From contig CAZJQS010000013.1 of assembly GCA_964548175.1 (NCBI GenBank), forward strand, positions 1-64,000: a stretch of DNA of 64,000 nucleotides, in the 5' to 3' direction. Positions 8,524-16,002 of this stretch are shown one piece after another. This DNA comes from JANQPA01 sp964548175 (GTDB lineage: Bacteria; Bacteroidota; Bacteroidia; Chitinophagales; Saprospiraceae). A program made the position numbers and the translations under genes. The stretch's first letter is position 1. Every line of letters begins with the position of its first letter. A model generated the notes under the pieces. It was not told where the DNA came from. It made no database searches and worked only from the letters and a program-made list of their open reading frames with translations.

Positions 8524-10554
8524 ATGCAAGCACCAATCGCAAAAAAAATCCCCAGAGAACTGACCATCCACAATGACACAAGAATCGACCCCTATTATTG
8601 GTTAAGGGAAAGAGAGGATCAGGAAGTCATTGCATATCTGGAGGCAGAAAATACCTATACCAAAGAGAAGCTAAAACATACGGAAGCATTACAGGAAGAG
8701 CTCTTTGAGGAAATGAAAGGGAGGATAAAAGAAAAAGATCAATCCGTTCCTTACCTTGACAACGGCTATTACTACATTACGCGGTATGAGGAAGGACATG
8801 AGTATCCCATATACATCAGGAAAAAAGAAAGCCTTGACGCTCCGGAAGAGCTTCTGCTCAATGTTAATGAATTAGCTGAGGATCATGCTTATTACAACAT
8901 CAGCAGCAGAAGTGTAAGCCCTGACAACAAGCTGCTGGCCTACGGAGAAGACACTGTCAGCAGGCGCCTGTACACCATCCGGTTTAAAAACCTGGAAACC
9001 GGTGAGATACTGGAAGACGCCATTCCAAATACTTCCGGCAAGGCGGTTTGGGCTGATGACAACGAAACGGTTTTTTACGTTAAAAAAGATACCGATACGC
9101 TGCGGGATTACAAGGTTTTTCGCCATAAACTGGGCGCCCCTTTGAGCGAGGATGTGGAAGTATGGCACGAAGCAGATGACTCCTATCTAACTTATATCTA
9201 CAAGACAAAATCCAGAAAATACGTCGTCATCGGTTCTTACTACTCGAACAGCCAGGACTATAGAATCCTTCCTGCTGCTGATCCGACGGGCACTTTCCAG
9301 GTATTTCACTCCCGTGAAAAAGGACTGGAATACGATTTTGCTCATTTTGAAGACCATTTTTACGTGCGCACCAACTGGAACGCGCAGAATTTCCGCTTGA
9401 TGCGTACTCCGGAAAAGGCCACCTCTAAAGAAAACTGGGTGGAAGTCCTTCCCCACCGTGAGGATGTTTTACTGGAGGACATGGATGTATTTAAAGACTT
9501 TCTCGTCTTGTCGGAACGGATCAGCGGACTCACCCAGCTGCGCATACGCCCCTGGAAAGGTGAAGAACATTATATCGCATTTGATGAGGAAGCATTTGTA
9601 GCAGGCGTCGGCATCAACCTGGAATTCGATACCCCTCTTTTGCGCCTTGGATATCAATCCATGACTACCCCGCCCACGGTTTATGATTATCATATGAAAG
9701 AGCAGACATTTGACCTGCTCAAGGAACAGGAGGTGCTGGGAGGCTTTGATAAGCACAACTATCACGCAGAACGGATGTTCGCTCCTTCTATTGGCGGAGA
9801 AAAAATTCCCATTTCGCTGGTTTATCGAAAAGGCTTTCAAAAGGACGGGCAGGGTCCTCTCCTACTCTATGCTTACGGTTCTTACGGCAACAGCATGGAG
9901 CCTTTTTTCAGTCCCAGCAGGCTTAGCTTGCTCGACAGGGGCTTTGCTTTTGCCATCGCTCATGTCAGAGGCGGTGAAGAAATGGGCCGCCGCTGGTATG
10001 AGGAAGGAAAAATGCTGAACAAGAAGAATACCTTTCACGACTTTATCGCCTGCGCAGAGTACCTGGTGCAACAGCATTACACCAATCCGGTTAAGTTGTT
10101 TGCCATGGGTGGCAGCGCCGGAGGACTGCTGATGGGCGCGATAGTAAACATGCGTCCAGACCTCTGGAAGGGGGTGGTCGCGGCAGTACCCTTCGTCGAT
10201 GTGGTCACTACCATGCTCGACACCAGCATTCCACTCACTACCTTCGAATATGATGAATGGGGCAATCCTAATATCAAGGAATACTACGACTACATTAAGT
10301 CTTATTCTCCTTATGATCAGGTAGAGGCCAAAAACTATCCCAACATTCTGGTCACTACTGGTCTGCATGACTCTCAAGTCCAGTACTGGGAGCCGGCCAA
10401 ATGGGTAGCTAAATTGCGGGACAAAAAAAGAGATAATAACCTTCTTTTGCTAAAAACCAATATGGAAGCCGGCCATGGCGGCGCCTCCGGGAGATTCAGA
10501 AGACTGAAAGAGCTGGCCCTGGATTACGCCTTTATCATTGATTTAGCAAAATAG
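8524..10554 (+). CDS. ptrB: Oligopeptidase B-like serine peptidase (S9A)
   Basis: The 676 residues span a beta-propeller (about 70-400) and a C-terminal alpha/beta-hydrolase domain. The catalytic triad is intact: S531 in AMGGSAGGLLMGA, D616 in TTGLHDSQVQYWEP, H651 in EAGHGGASGRF. The N-terminus (IDPYYWLREREDQEVIAYLE) is the standard start of prolyl-oligopeptidase family enzymes, and the motif GEEMGRRWYEEGK with a glutamate-rich neighbourhood is typical of oligopeptidase B, which cuts short peptides after Arg or Lys. There is no signal peptide, so it acts in the cytoplasm. Alternative: a prolyl endopeptidase of the same family. It is a single gene, convergent with the cysteine desulfurase. Confidence 0.92.
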   Translation: MQAPIAKKIPRELTIHNDTRIDPYYWLREREDQEVIAYLEAENTYTKEKLKHTEALQEELFEEMKGRIKEKDQSVPYLDNGYYYITRYEEGHEYPIYIRKKESLDAPEELLLNVNELAEDHAYYNISSRSVSPDNKLLAYGEDTVSRRLYTIRFKNLETGEILEDAIPNTSGKAVWADDNETVFYVKKDTDTLRDYKVFRHKLGAPLSEDVEVWHEADDSYLTYIYKTKSRKYVVIGSYYSNSQDYRILPAADPTGTFQVFHSREKGLEYDFAHFEDHFYVRTNWNAQNFRLMRTPEKATSKENWVEVLPHREDVLLEDMDVFKDFLVLSERISGLTQLRIRPWKGEEHYIAFDEEAFVAGVGINLEFDTPLLRLGYQSMTTPPTVYDYHMKEQTFDLLKEQEVLGGFDKHNYHAERMFAPSIGGEKIPISLVYRKGFQKDGQGPLLLYAYGSYGNSMEPFFSPSRLSLLDRGFAFAIAHVRGGEEMGRRWYEEGKMLNKKNTFHDFIACAEYLVQQHYTNPVKLFAMGGSAGGLLMGAIVNMRPDLWKGVVAAVPFVDVVTTMLDTSIPLTTFEYDEWGNPNIKEYYDYIKSYSPYDQVEAKNYPNILVTTGLHDSQVQYWEPAKWVAKLRDKKRDNNLLLLKTNMEAGHGGASGRFRRLKELALDYAFIIDLAK

Positions 10555-10560
10555 CAGGAA

Positions 10561-10685
10561 TTAGTTAAGCAAACCATTTCAAATAGAGGTTTTGTTGGCG
10601 CCTAAGGCGCCAACAAAACCTCTATTTGAAGATAATTTGCGCCCCCCTGGGCCGCAAATTATCTTCAAGTATTTTTTGTAAGGAA
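10561..10685. repeat. Family A double-hairpin element, copy 2
   Basis: Perfect 25-base inverted repeat (10578-10602 and 10606-10630, loop TAA), followed by a second stem with GATAATTTGC (10631) against GCAAATTATC (10654-10663). Compared with copy 1 the arms carry GTTGG/CCAAC instead of GCTGG/CCAGC and AGAGG/CCTCT instead of ATAGG/CCTAT, so both sides changed together. It fills the space between two convergent genes and may end transcription from both sides. Confidence 0.9.
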
Positions 10686-11822
10686 TTAAACGCCTACGGG
10701 CATCATTTCCTTTAGCTTTTCAATTACGGTATCTACCTCTTCTATAGTGTTGTGATGGGAAAAAGAAAAGCGAACGGTCTTCCGCGGGGAATCCCCCAGC
10801 AGCGCACTCATCACATGAGAACCGGCATCGGCGCCTGAGCTGCAGGCGCTGCCGCCGGATACGCTGACACCGGCAATATCCAGGTTCAGTAATAACATAT
10901 CTGACTTTACGGAAGGCGGAAAGGATACACTGAGTATCTTGTAATGCGAACGTCCGTCCCAGTCGCCATTGAATTGGACGTCCTCAAAACTGGCTTTTAG
11001 CTGATCGATCAGGTGTTGCCGTAATTCCATGATCTTATTGCGCCTGGCTTCCAGCTTAGCGTAGGAAAGCTCCAGTGCTTTGGCAAGGCCGAGAATACCG
11101 GCTATGTTTTCCGTTCCCGCACGCATATTGCGTTCCTGAGACCCACCGTCTATGAAAGGTTTTAGTATGTTCTCTCCGTTGATGTAGACAAACCCCACTC
11201 CTTTAGGGCCATAAAACTTGTGGGCAGAGCCGGTAATAAAGCTGATCTTGGTCTCTGCAAGGTTAATGTAGTAGTAACCGATGGTTTGGGTCGTATCCGA
11301 ATGAAAGAGCGCACCGTACTCCTGACAGATTCTACTGATCTCATCGAGGTCGATCATCGTGCCTATTTCATTATTGGCATGCATCAGCGAGACCAGCGTT
11401 TTTTCAGAGGAAGCTGCTAAAACGGCCTTAAGCTCTTCGGGATCAATTCTTCCCTTTTCATCCTGATTCAGATAAACAACCTGTACCACTCCTTCTGCTT
11501 CCATTTTTTCCAGAGGATACAAGACCGCATGATGTTCGGTCTTTGTACTGATGATGCGTTTTACCCCGAGGTGTTGAACACTGCCCTTTAAGATCATGTT
11601 GTTGGACTCGGTTCCACAGGAAGTGAAAAAGATCTCACCGATAGAAGCGCCCAATTCCTGTGCTACCTGCTTACGAGCTTTCTCAATAGCTGCACGGGCC
11701 TGCCTGCCTTCTGCATGTATAGAAGAAGGATTTCCAAAGTATTGGCGTTGGGCTTCCGCCATCACCTCTAAAACATCAAAATCTATGGGTGTTGTGGCGG
11801 CGTTGTCGAAATAGATACGCAT
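10686..11822 (-). CDS. Cysteine desulfurase (NifS/IscS family)
   Basis: Starting at the ATG at 11822 (MRIYFDNAATTP, the usual family start) the protein has 378 residues; an ATG four codons earlier (11834) is possible. It is a PLP enzyme that takes sulfur from cysteine for Fe-S clusters and thiolated tRNA. H97 (TKTEHHAVL), D176 and Q179 (HSDTTQT), and K202 (GSAHKFYGPKG) form the PLP site. C327 in SGGSACSSG carries the persulfide. The short loop around this cysteine and the ACSSG motif place it in the NifS-like group I. No iscU, iscA or regulator is nearby, and the neighbour upstream is a second class V PLP enzyme. Confidence 0.93.
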   Translation of the reverse strand: MRIYFDNAATTPIDFDVLEVMAEAQRQYFGNPSSIHAEGRQARAAIEKARKQVAQELGASIGEIFFTSCGTESNNMILKGSVQHLGVKRIISTKTEHHAVLYPLEKMEAEGVVQVVYLNQDEKGRIDPEELKAVLAASSEKTLVSLMHANNEIGTMIDLDEISRICQEYGALFHSDTTQTIGYYYINLAETKISFITGSAHKFYGPKGVGFVYINGENILKPFIDGGSQERNMRAGTENIAGILGLAKALELSYAKLEARRNKIMELRQHLIDQLKASFEDVQFNGDWDGRSHYKILSVSFPPSVKSDMLLLNLDIAGVSVSGGSACSSGADAGSHVMSALLGDSPRKTVRFSFSHHNTIEEVDTVIEKLKEMMPVGV

Positions 11823-11840
11823 AATTAGGTTCATTCAATC

Positions 11841-11875
11841 ACCCAGGGCTGCGCCCTGGACTGCCCTTTCAGAGC
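11841..11875. repeat. REP-like palindrome, second copy
   Basis: CCAGGGC-TGC-GCCCTGG (11843-11859) followed by CTGCCCTTTCAGAGCA repeats the core of the GC-rich cluster at 4942-4995. It lies between the start of the cysteine desulfurase gene and the next gene's 3' end. Confidence 0.75.
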
Positions 11876-11907
11876 ATTTTATGAATTTTCAATGTTCGGA
11901 GCTAGAT

Positions 11908-11990
11908 GCGCCGACAAAACCGATGTTTAAAGATAATTTGCCGCCCCCTGGAAGGCAAATTATCTTTAAACATTTTTGTGTAAACACTTA
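11908..11990. repeat. Family A double-hairpin element, copy 3 (half of first stem lost)
   Basis: Only the right arm of the first hairpin remains (GCGCCGACAAAACC). The second stem is a perfect 20-base repeat: 11923-11942 with 11954-11973, 11-base loop. The conserved tail TTTTTGTGTAAACACTTA follows. The right arm supplies the stop codon and last codons of the gene at 11966-13480, so the element has become part of that coding region. Confidence 0.85.
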
Positions 11991-13480
11991 AACCATTTCT
12001 CCACTAGTTTGGGTTCAAAGCCGACGTCTTTTTTGCAGCTGAACTCGTTGGTGTGCAGTTGGTATTCGTAATCTTCGGCCCAATCCTGATGGTGATGGGC
12101 CAGCGCTTCGACGGCATCGAGAATATAGGACATTTCTTCATTCGTAGTTGTAGGATGTATGGACATCCTTATCCAGCCGGGCTTTTTGCTTAGGTTGCCC
12201 TTTGCTATTTCGTCGGTGATGCATTTACTGCGATTGGGATCAACGTGTAAGAGATAATGGCCGTAAGTACCGGCGCAGGAACATCCGCCCCTGACCTGGA
12301 TGCCGTAACGATCATTCAGCAATTTGACACCAAGGTTATAGTGAAGGCCGTCAATATAAAAAGAAATCACTCCCAGGCGATCCCTGTGTTGATGGGCCAG
12401 TACATGCAGATTGTCAATCCGGCTAAAGCGCCGCCAGATCATATCCAGCAGTTCATGCTCCCGCTGCAGGATGTTCTCCACTCCCATCTCTTCTTTAAGT
12501 TGACAACAAAGCGCTACTTTAATGGTTTGTAGAAAAGCAGGGGTGCCTCCGTCCTCCCGGGCTTCGATCTCATCGATGTATTTATGGCCGCCCCAGGGAT
12601 TCGTCCAATCGACGGTACCTCCTCCCGGGTTATCGGGGATCTTATTTTTGTATAATTTCGGATCAAAGACCAGAATGCCGGTAGTAGCCGGGCCGCCCAG
12701 AAATTTATGCGGAGAGAAATACAAGGCGTCCAGGTGCTGCCATTCGTTCTCAGGACGCATGTTGATGTCAATGTAAGGGGCTGAGCAGGCAAAGTCAACA
12801 AAGCATAGGCCGCCATGCCGGTGCATCATTTCTGCTACTTCATAATAAGGCGTTCTGATGCCGGTCACATTCGAACATGAAGTAATCGCGGCAATTTTTG
12901 TTTCACGATCCTTATACTTTTCCAGCAGCTCCGCCAGGCTGTTCAGGTCCATTAAGCCCTCTTCATTTGGTTTAATGACCTCTACGGTTGCCAGTGTTTC
13001 CAGCCAGGAAGTCTGGTTGGAGTGATGCTCCATATGACTGACGAAAACAACCGGGCGTTGTTCGGATGGAACTTGCACATGCTTACGATGCTTTTCGTGC
13101 ACCTTTAGTCCCAGAATACGCTGAAATTTATTGACCACGCCTGTCATACCTGAATTAGAAGAGATCAGTACATCTTTCTCCCGGGCGCCCACGTGCTTTT
13201 TAATGATATCCTTTGCCTTATGGTAAGCCATCGTCATGGTGCTTCCGGTAACGGTTGTTTCCGTATGGGTATTGCCTACAAAAGGTGCGATTTCTTCCAT
13301 CATGAACGCCTCGATTGGAGCATACAGCCGACCGGAGGCTGTCCAGTCGGCATATATGATCTTTTGCCGGCCAAAAGGCGAAGGGAATTCCTGATCAATG
13401 CCGATGATGTTTTTCCGAAAAGCAGAAAAATAATGCTCAAGGCTGGAAGCTTTAAGTTGTTGTGGCGCCGATACTGACAT
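11966..13480 (-). CDS. Class V aminotransferase-fold PLP enzyme, SufS/Csd-like, function uncertain
   Basis: The 504-residue protein is a fold-type I PLP enzyme longer than SufS (about 410). Recognisable are IIYADWTASGR (41-51), TGSTMTMAYH, the HMEHHSNQTSWLE stretch (149-161), D229 in FVDFACSAP and the PLP lysine K259 in FSPHKFLGGPATTG. A cysteine pair in RGGCSCAGTYGHYLL (C400, C402) lies about where cysteine desulfurases hold the catalytic cysteine. It may therefore be a cysteine desulfurase or selenocysteine-lyase-like enzyme, but no direct function is known to me. The last codons (HKNV and stop) derive from a palindromic repeat. It is on the same strand as the NifS-like gene with 143 bases between; the two PLP enzymes may act in related sulfur chemistry, which is inference. 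Confidence 0.85.
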   Translation of the reverse strand: MSVSAPQQLKASSLEHYFSAFRKNIIGIDQEFPSPFGRQKIIYADWTASGRLYAPIEAFMMEEIAPFVGNTHTETTVTGSTMTMAYHKAKDIIKKHVGAREKDVLISSNSGMTGVVNKFQRILGLKVHEKHRKHVQVPSEQRPVVFVSHMEHHSNQTSWLETLATVEVIKPNEEGLMDLNSLAELLEKYKDRETKIAAITSCSNVTGIRTPYYEVAEMMHRHGGLCFVDFACSAPYIDINMRPENEWQHLDALYFSPHKFLGGPATTGILVFDPKLYKNKIPDNPGGGTVDWTNPWGGHKYIDEIEAREDGGTPAFLQTIKVALCCQLKEEMGVENILQREHELLDMIWRRFSRIDNLHVLAHQHRDRLGVISFYIDGLHYNLGVKLLNDRYGIQVRGGCSCAGTYGHYLLHVDPNRSKCITDEIAKGNLSKKPGWIRMSIHPTTTNEEMSYILDAVEALAHHHQDWAEDYEYQLHTNEFSCKKDVGFEPKLVEKWFKCLHKNV

Positions 13481-13517
13481 AATCGCTAATATTTTCCATA
13501 AAATTAACAGAAAAAAA

Positions 13518-14897
13518 CTAATTCAGCAGCTGATCCACTTCAGCCTTCATATTTTCCACAAGCTGTTGTGCGTGTTCCTGGGATCGACCTTCCGCGTATA
13601 CACGAATTATGGGTTCGGTATTGGATTTGCGAAGATGCACCCAGCCATCTTCAAAATCAACCTTCAGACCATCGATCGTGTTATAATCCTCCTCCTTAAA
13701 TCGCTCCTCCAGTTGACCCAGTACTTTCGTCAGGTCAATCTCCGGAGTTAACGCAATTTTGTCTTTAACCATGTAGTATTCAGGATAAGTAGCTTTTAGG
13801 GCTGACATAGACATCCCGCTCTGCGCCAGATGGGATAAAAACAAGGCGACTCCGATCAGGGCGTCTCTTCCATAGTGAAGATCAGGAACGATGATCCCCC
13901 CGTTGCCTTCACCGCCGATCACCGCCTTCACTGCTTTCATCCGGTTGACGACATTCACTTCTCCAACGGCGGCGGCGTAATAGGTTCCGCCATGTTTTTC
14001 GGTAACATCCCGCAATGCTCTGGTAGAGGAAAGGTTGGAAACGGTATTTCCTTTTTTATGCGCCAATACGTAATCGGCAATAGCCACCAGGGTATATTCT
14101 TCGCCGAACATCCTTCCATCTTCATTGACAAAAGCAAGCCGGTCCACATCCGGATCGACGACGATACCCAGGTCCGCCTTTTCCTGAACTACTTTTTCGG
14201 ATATTTCCTTCAGATTTTCAGGAAGCGGCTCAGGATTATGAGCAAAATCGCCATGTGGTTCTGCATTGAGTAAGATGCAATCGACGTTCAGTTTTTTTAA
14301 TAAAGCAGGAAGGGCCACTGCTCCTGAGGAGTTGATGCCATCCACTACGACTTTAAACCTACGCTCCTGAATCAGGTTGACTTTGACGAGAGGATAGGTC
14401 AGGATCAGATCCATATGCCGATACAGGTAATTATCTGCCTGGTGATAATTTCCCAACTGGTCGATGTCAGCGTATTTGATGTTCCCCTTCTCCAGCAGGT
14501 CCAGAAAGTCAGCGGCATCTTCGGCAGAGATGAACTCGCCTCGTTCGTTCAGTAATTTCAAAGCATTCCACTCCCGAGGGTTATGGCTGGCCGTCAGAAT
14601 GATCCCGGCCCCTGCTTTTTCCATAGGCACCGCTATTTCTACGGTAGGGGTGGTCGACAAGCCGAGATCGACTACGTCAAAGCCCATAGCCAATAAGGTC
14701 TGAATCACTAGTTGGCTGACCATAGGGCCGGAGATGCGGGCGTCCCTTCCCAGGACCACCTTTTGGGCGGCATTTTTATTTTTCAGCCACTGAGCGAAAG
14801 CTGCGGTACATTCTACAATATCCTGGGGAGTCAGGTTATCTCCTTTTTCTCCTCCGATGGTTCCCCTTATTCCCGAAATTGATTTGATAAGCGCCAA
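13518..14897 (-). CDS. glmM: Phosphoglucosamine mutase (phosphohexomutase family)
   Basis: The enzyme converts glucosamine-6-phosphate to glucosamine-1-phosphate for cell-wall precursor synthesis. From the TTG at 14897 the protein has 459 residues and begins MALIKSISGIRGTIGG, the usual start in this phylum; an in-frame TTG six codons earlier (14915) is also open, and no ATG is available. The phosphoserine is S104 in LTASHNPREWN. The metal loop is DPDVDRL with D248, D250 and D252. The sugar loop is GGEGNGG (328-334) and the phosphate loop RKSNTEPIIRVY is near the C-terminus. All four active-site loops are intact. A phosphomannomutase assignment is the main alternative. Confidence 0.88.
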   Translation of the reverse strand: MALIKSISGIRGTIGGEKGDNLTPQDIVECTAAFAQWLKNKNAAQKVVLGRDARISGPMVSQLVIQTLLAMGFDVVDLGLSTTPTVEIAVPMEKAGAGIILTASHNPREWNALKLLNERGEFISAEDAADFLDLLEKGNIKYADIDQLGNYHQADNYLYRHMDLILTYPLVKVNLIQERRFKVVVDGINSSGAVALPALLKKLNVDCILLNAEPHGDFAHNPEPLPENLKEISEKVVQEKADLGIVVDPDVDRLAFVNEDGRMFGEEYTLVAIADYVLAHKKGNTVSNLSSTRALRDVTEKHGGTYYAAAVGEVNVVNRMKAVKAVIGGEGNGGIIVPDLHYGRDALIGVALFLSHLAQSGMSMSALKATYPEYYMVKDKIALTPEIDLTKVLGQLEERFKEEDYNTIDGLKVDFEDGWVHLRKSNTEPIIRVYAEGRSQEHAQQLVENMKAEVDQLLN

Positions 14898-14983
14898 GGT
14901 ATTTGGTTTTTGCAAGATACTTAAGCAGGCATCTTTTGGTTAAAAAATAATTTTCCTAATGCTATTATACGCAGCTAATAAAA

Positions 14984-15044
14984 TTCTTTTTGCATTTTCG
15001 CCGAAGAAAATTTGCAATTTTCTTCGGCGAAAATGCAAAAAGAA
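14984..15044. repeat. Family B long palindrome, copy 1
   Basis: Perfect 28-base inverted repeat: 14984-15011 with 15017-15044, loop TTGCA. The left flank GCAGCTAATAAAATTC resembles the other copies at 24736, 32810 and 59341. It sits between two divergent gene starts, so it is not a terminator of either. Confidence 0.9.
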
Positions 15045-15211
15045 CCTTATTAAGGCTGCCCGATTCCTATCTTTTGGACAGGCGTCCAAATATCTTTTTA
15101 CGCAAGCCACCGAGGGATTTAGTTATTTTCCTAACTTTAATGACCGCAGAAAAGATCGTTTAAATATAAAAGAATGCTCCAATGACCAGGACCAGAGAAG
15201 AAACCATTTAA

Positions 15212-15799
15212 ATGAACGCTATTATAGAAATCGACTACTGGCTGTTTAACCTTATCAATCAGGATCTGCATAATCCGATTCTGGATGCTGTTATGCCCTA
15301 CTGGAGGGATAAGTACACCTGGATACCGTTATATCTAGCATTGGCTGTTTTTTTGATCGCCAAATTTAAGGCCAGAGGCGCTTATCTGATCATTGGGCTG
15401 TTGCTTACGGTTTCTGTAGCGGATAGTGTAAGCAGTCATATAGTCAAAAAGCAGGTCAGACGTGTACGTCCCTGCAATCAGGAGCTATTGAAAGAAGAAG
15501 TAAAGTTGCTTGTAAGATGCGGAACGGGGTATAGTTTTACCTCTTCCCATGCTACCAATCACTTTGCTATTGCTGTATTTCTGATCTTAACGATGGGGAG
15601 GATCTATCGCAAGATCCGATGGCCGTTGCTGATCTGGGCGGCCACCATTGCCCTTGGCCAGGTATATGTCGGAGTACATTTCCCTCTGGATATAGTTGCA
15701 GGGGGACTGCTGGGTGTGCTGATCGGCGCCGGAGTTGCTAAGGTGTACCACAGGTTTCCCGGAATTGCCCTTCAAAAGAAATCTCTTGAGCAAACATAA
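15212..15799 (+). CDS. PAP2-family membrane phosphatase
   Basis: The 195-residue protein has about five membrane segments (around 35-50, 57-75, 120-135, 140-155 and 160-180). The three PAP2 phosphatase motifs are visible: KKQVRRVRP (KX6RP type), SSHATNHF in place of PSGH, and GQVYVGVHFPLDIVAGG with the catalytic histidine of SRxxxGxHxxxD. Such enzymes remove phosphate from lipid phosphates, for example undecaprenyl pyrophosphate or phosphatidic acid derivatives, on the outer face of the inner membrane. The second motif departs from the consensus but keeps the histidine. It is a single gene, divergent from the mutase gene. Confidence 0.9.
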   Translation: MNAIIEIDYWLFNLINQDLHNPILDAVMPYWRDKYTWIPLYLALAVFLIAKFKARGAYLIIGLLLTVSVADSVSSHIVKKQVRRVRPCNQELLKEEVKLLVRCGTGYSFTSSHATNHFAIAVFLILTMGRIYRKIRWPLLIWAATIALGQVYVGVHFPLDIVAGGLLGVLIGAGVAKVYHRFPGIALQKKSLEQT

Positions 15800-16002
15800 C
15801 ATTCAGTTTTCAACATTTTCCTTTTCCCAGGAAGTATTATGTAACTAATCTTCAACCGATTACATTCCTGCCCATGTCAGCTACCGTACCTTTTCCTAAT
15901 ATTTGGATAAAATTCTGTTTACAAAGGCTTAATAGTAAGTGAAATTTCACTAAATTGTCCCCACATTCAAAATAAATAAGGCAAACAGTACAGATTGAAC
16001 AT

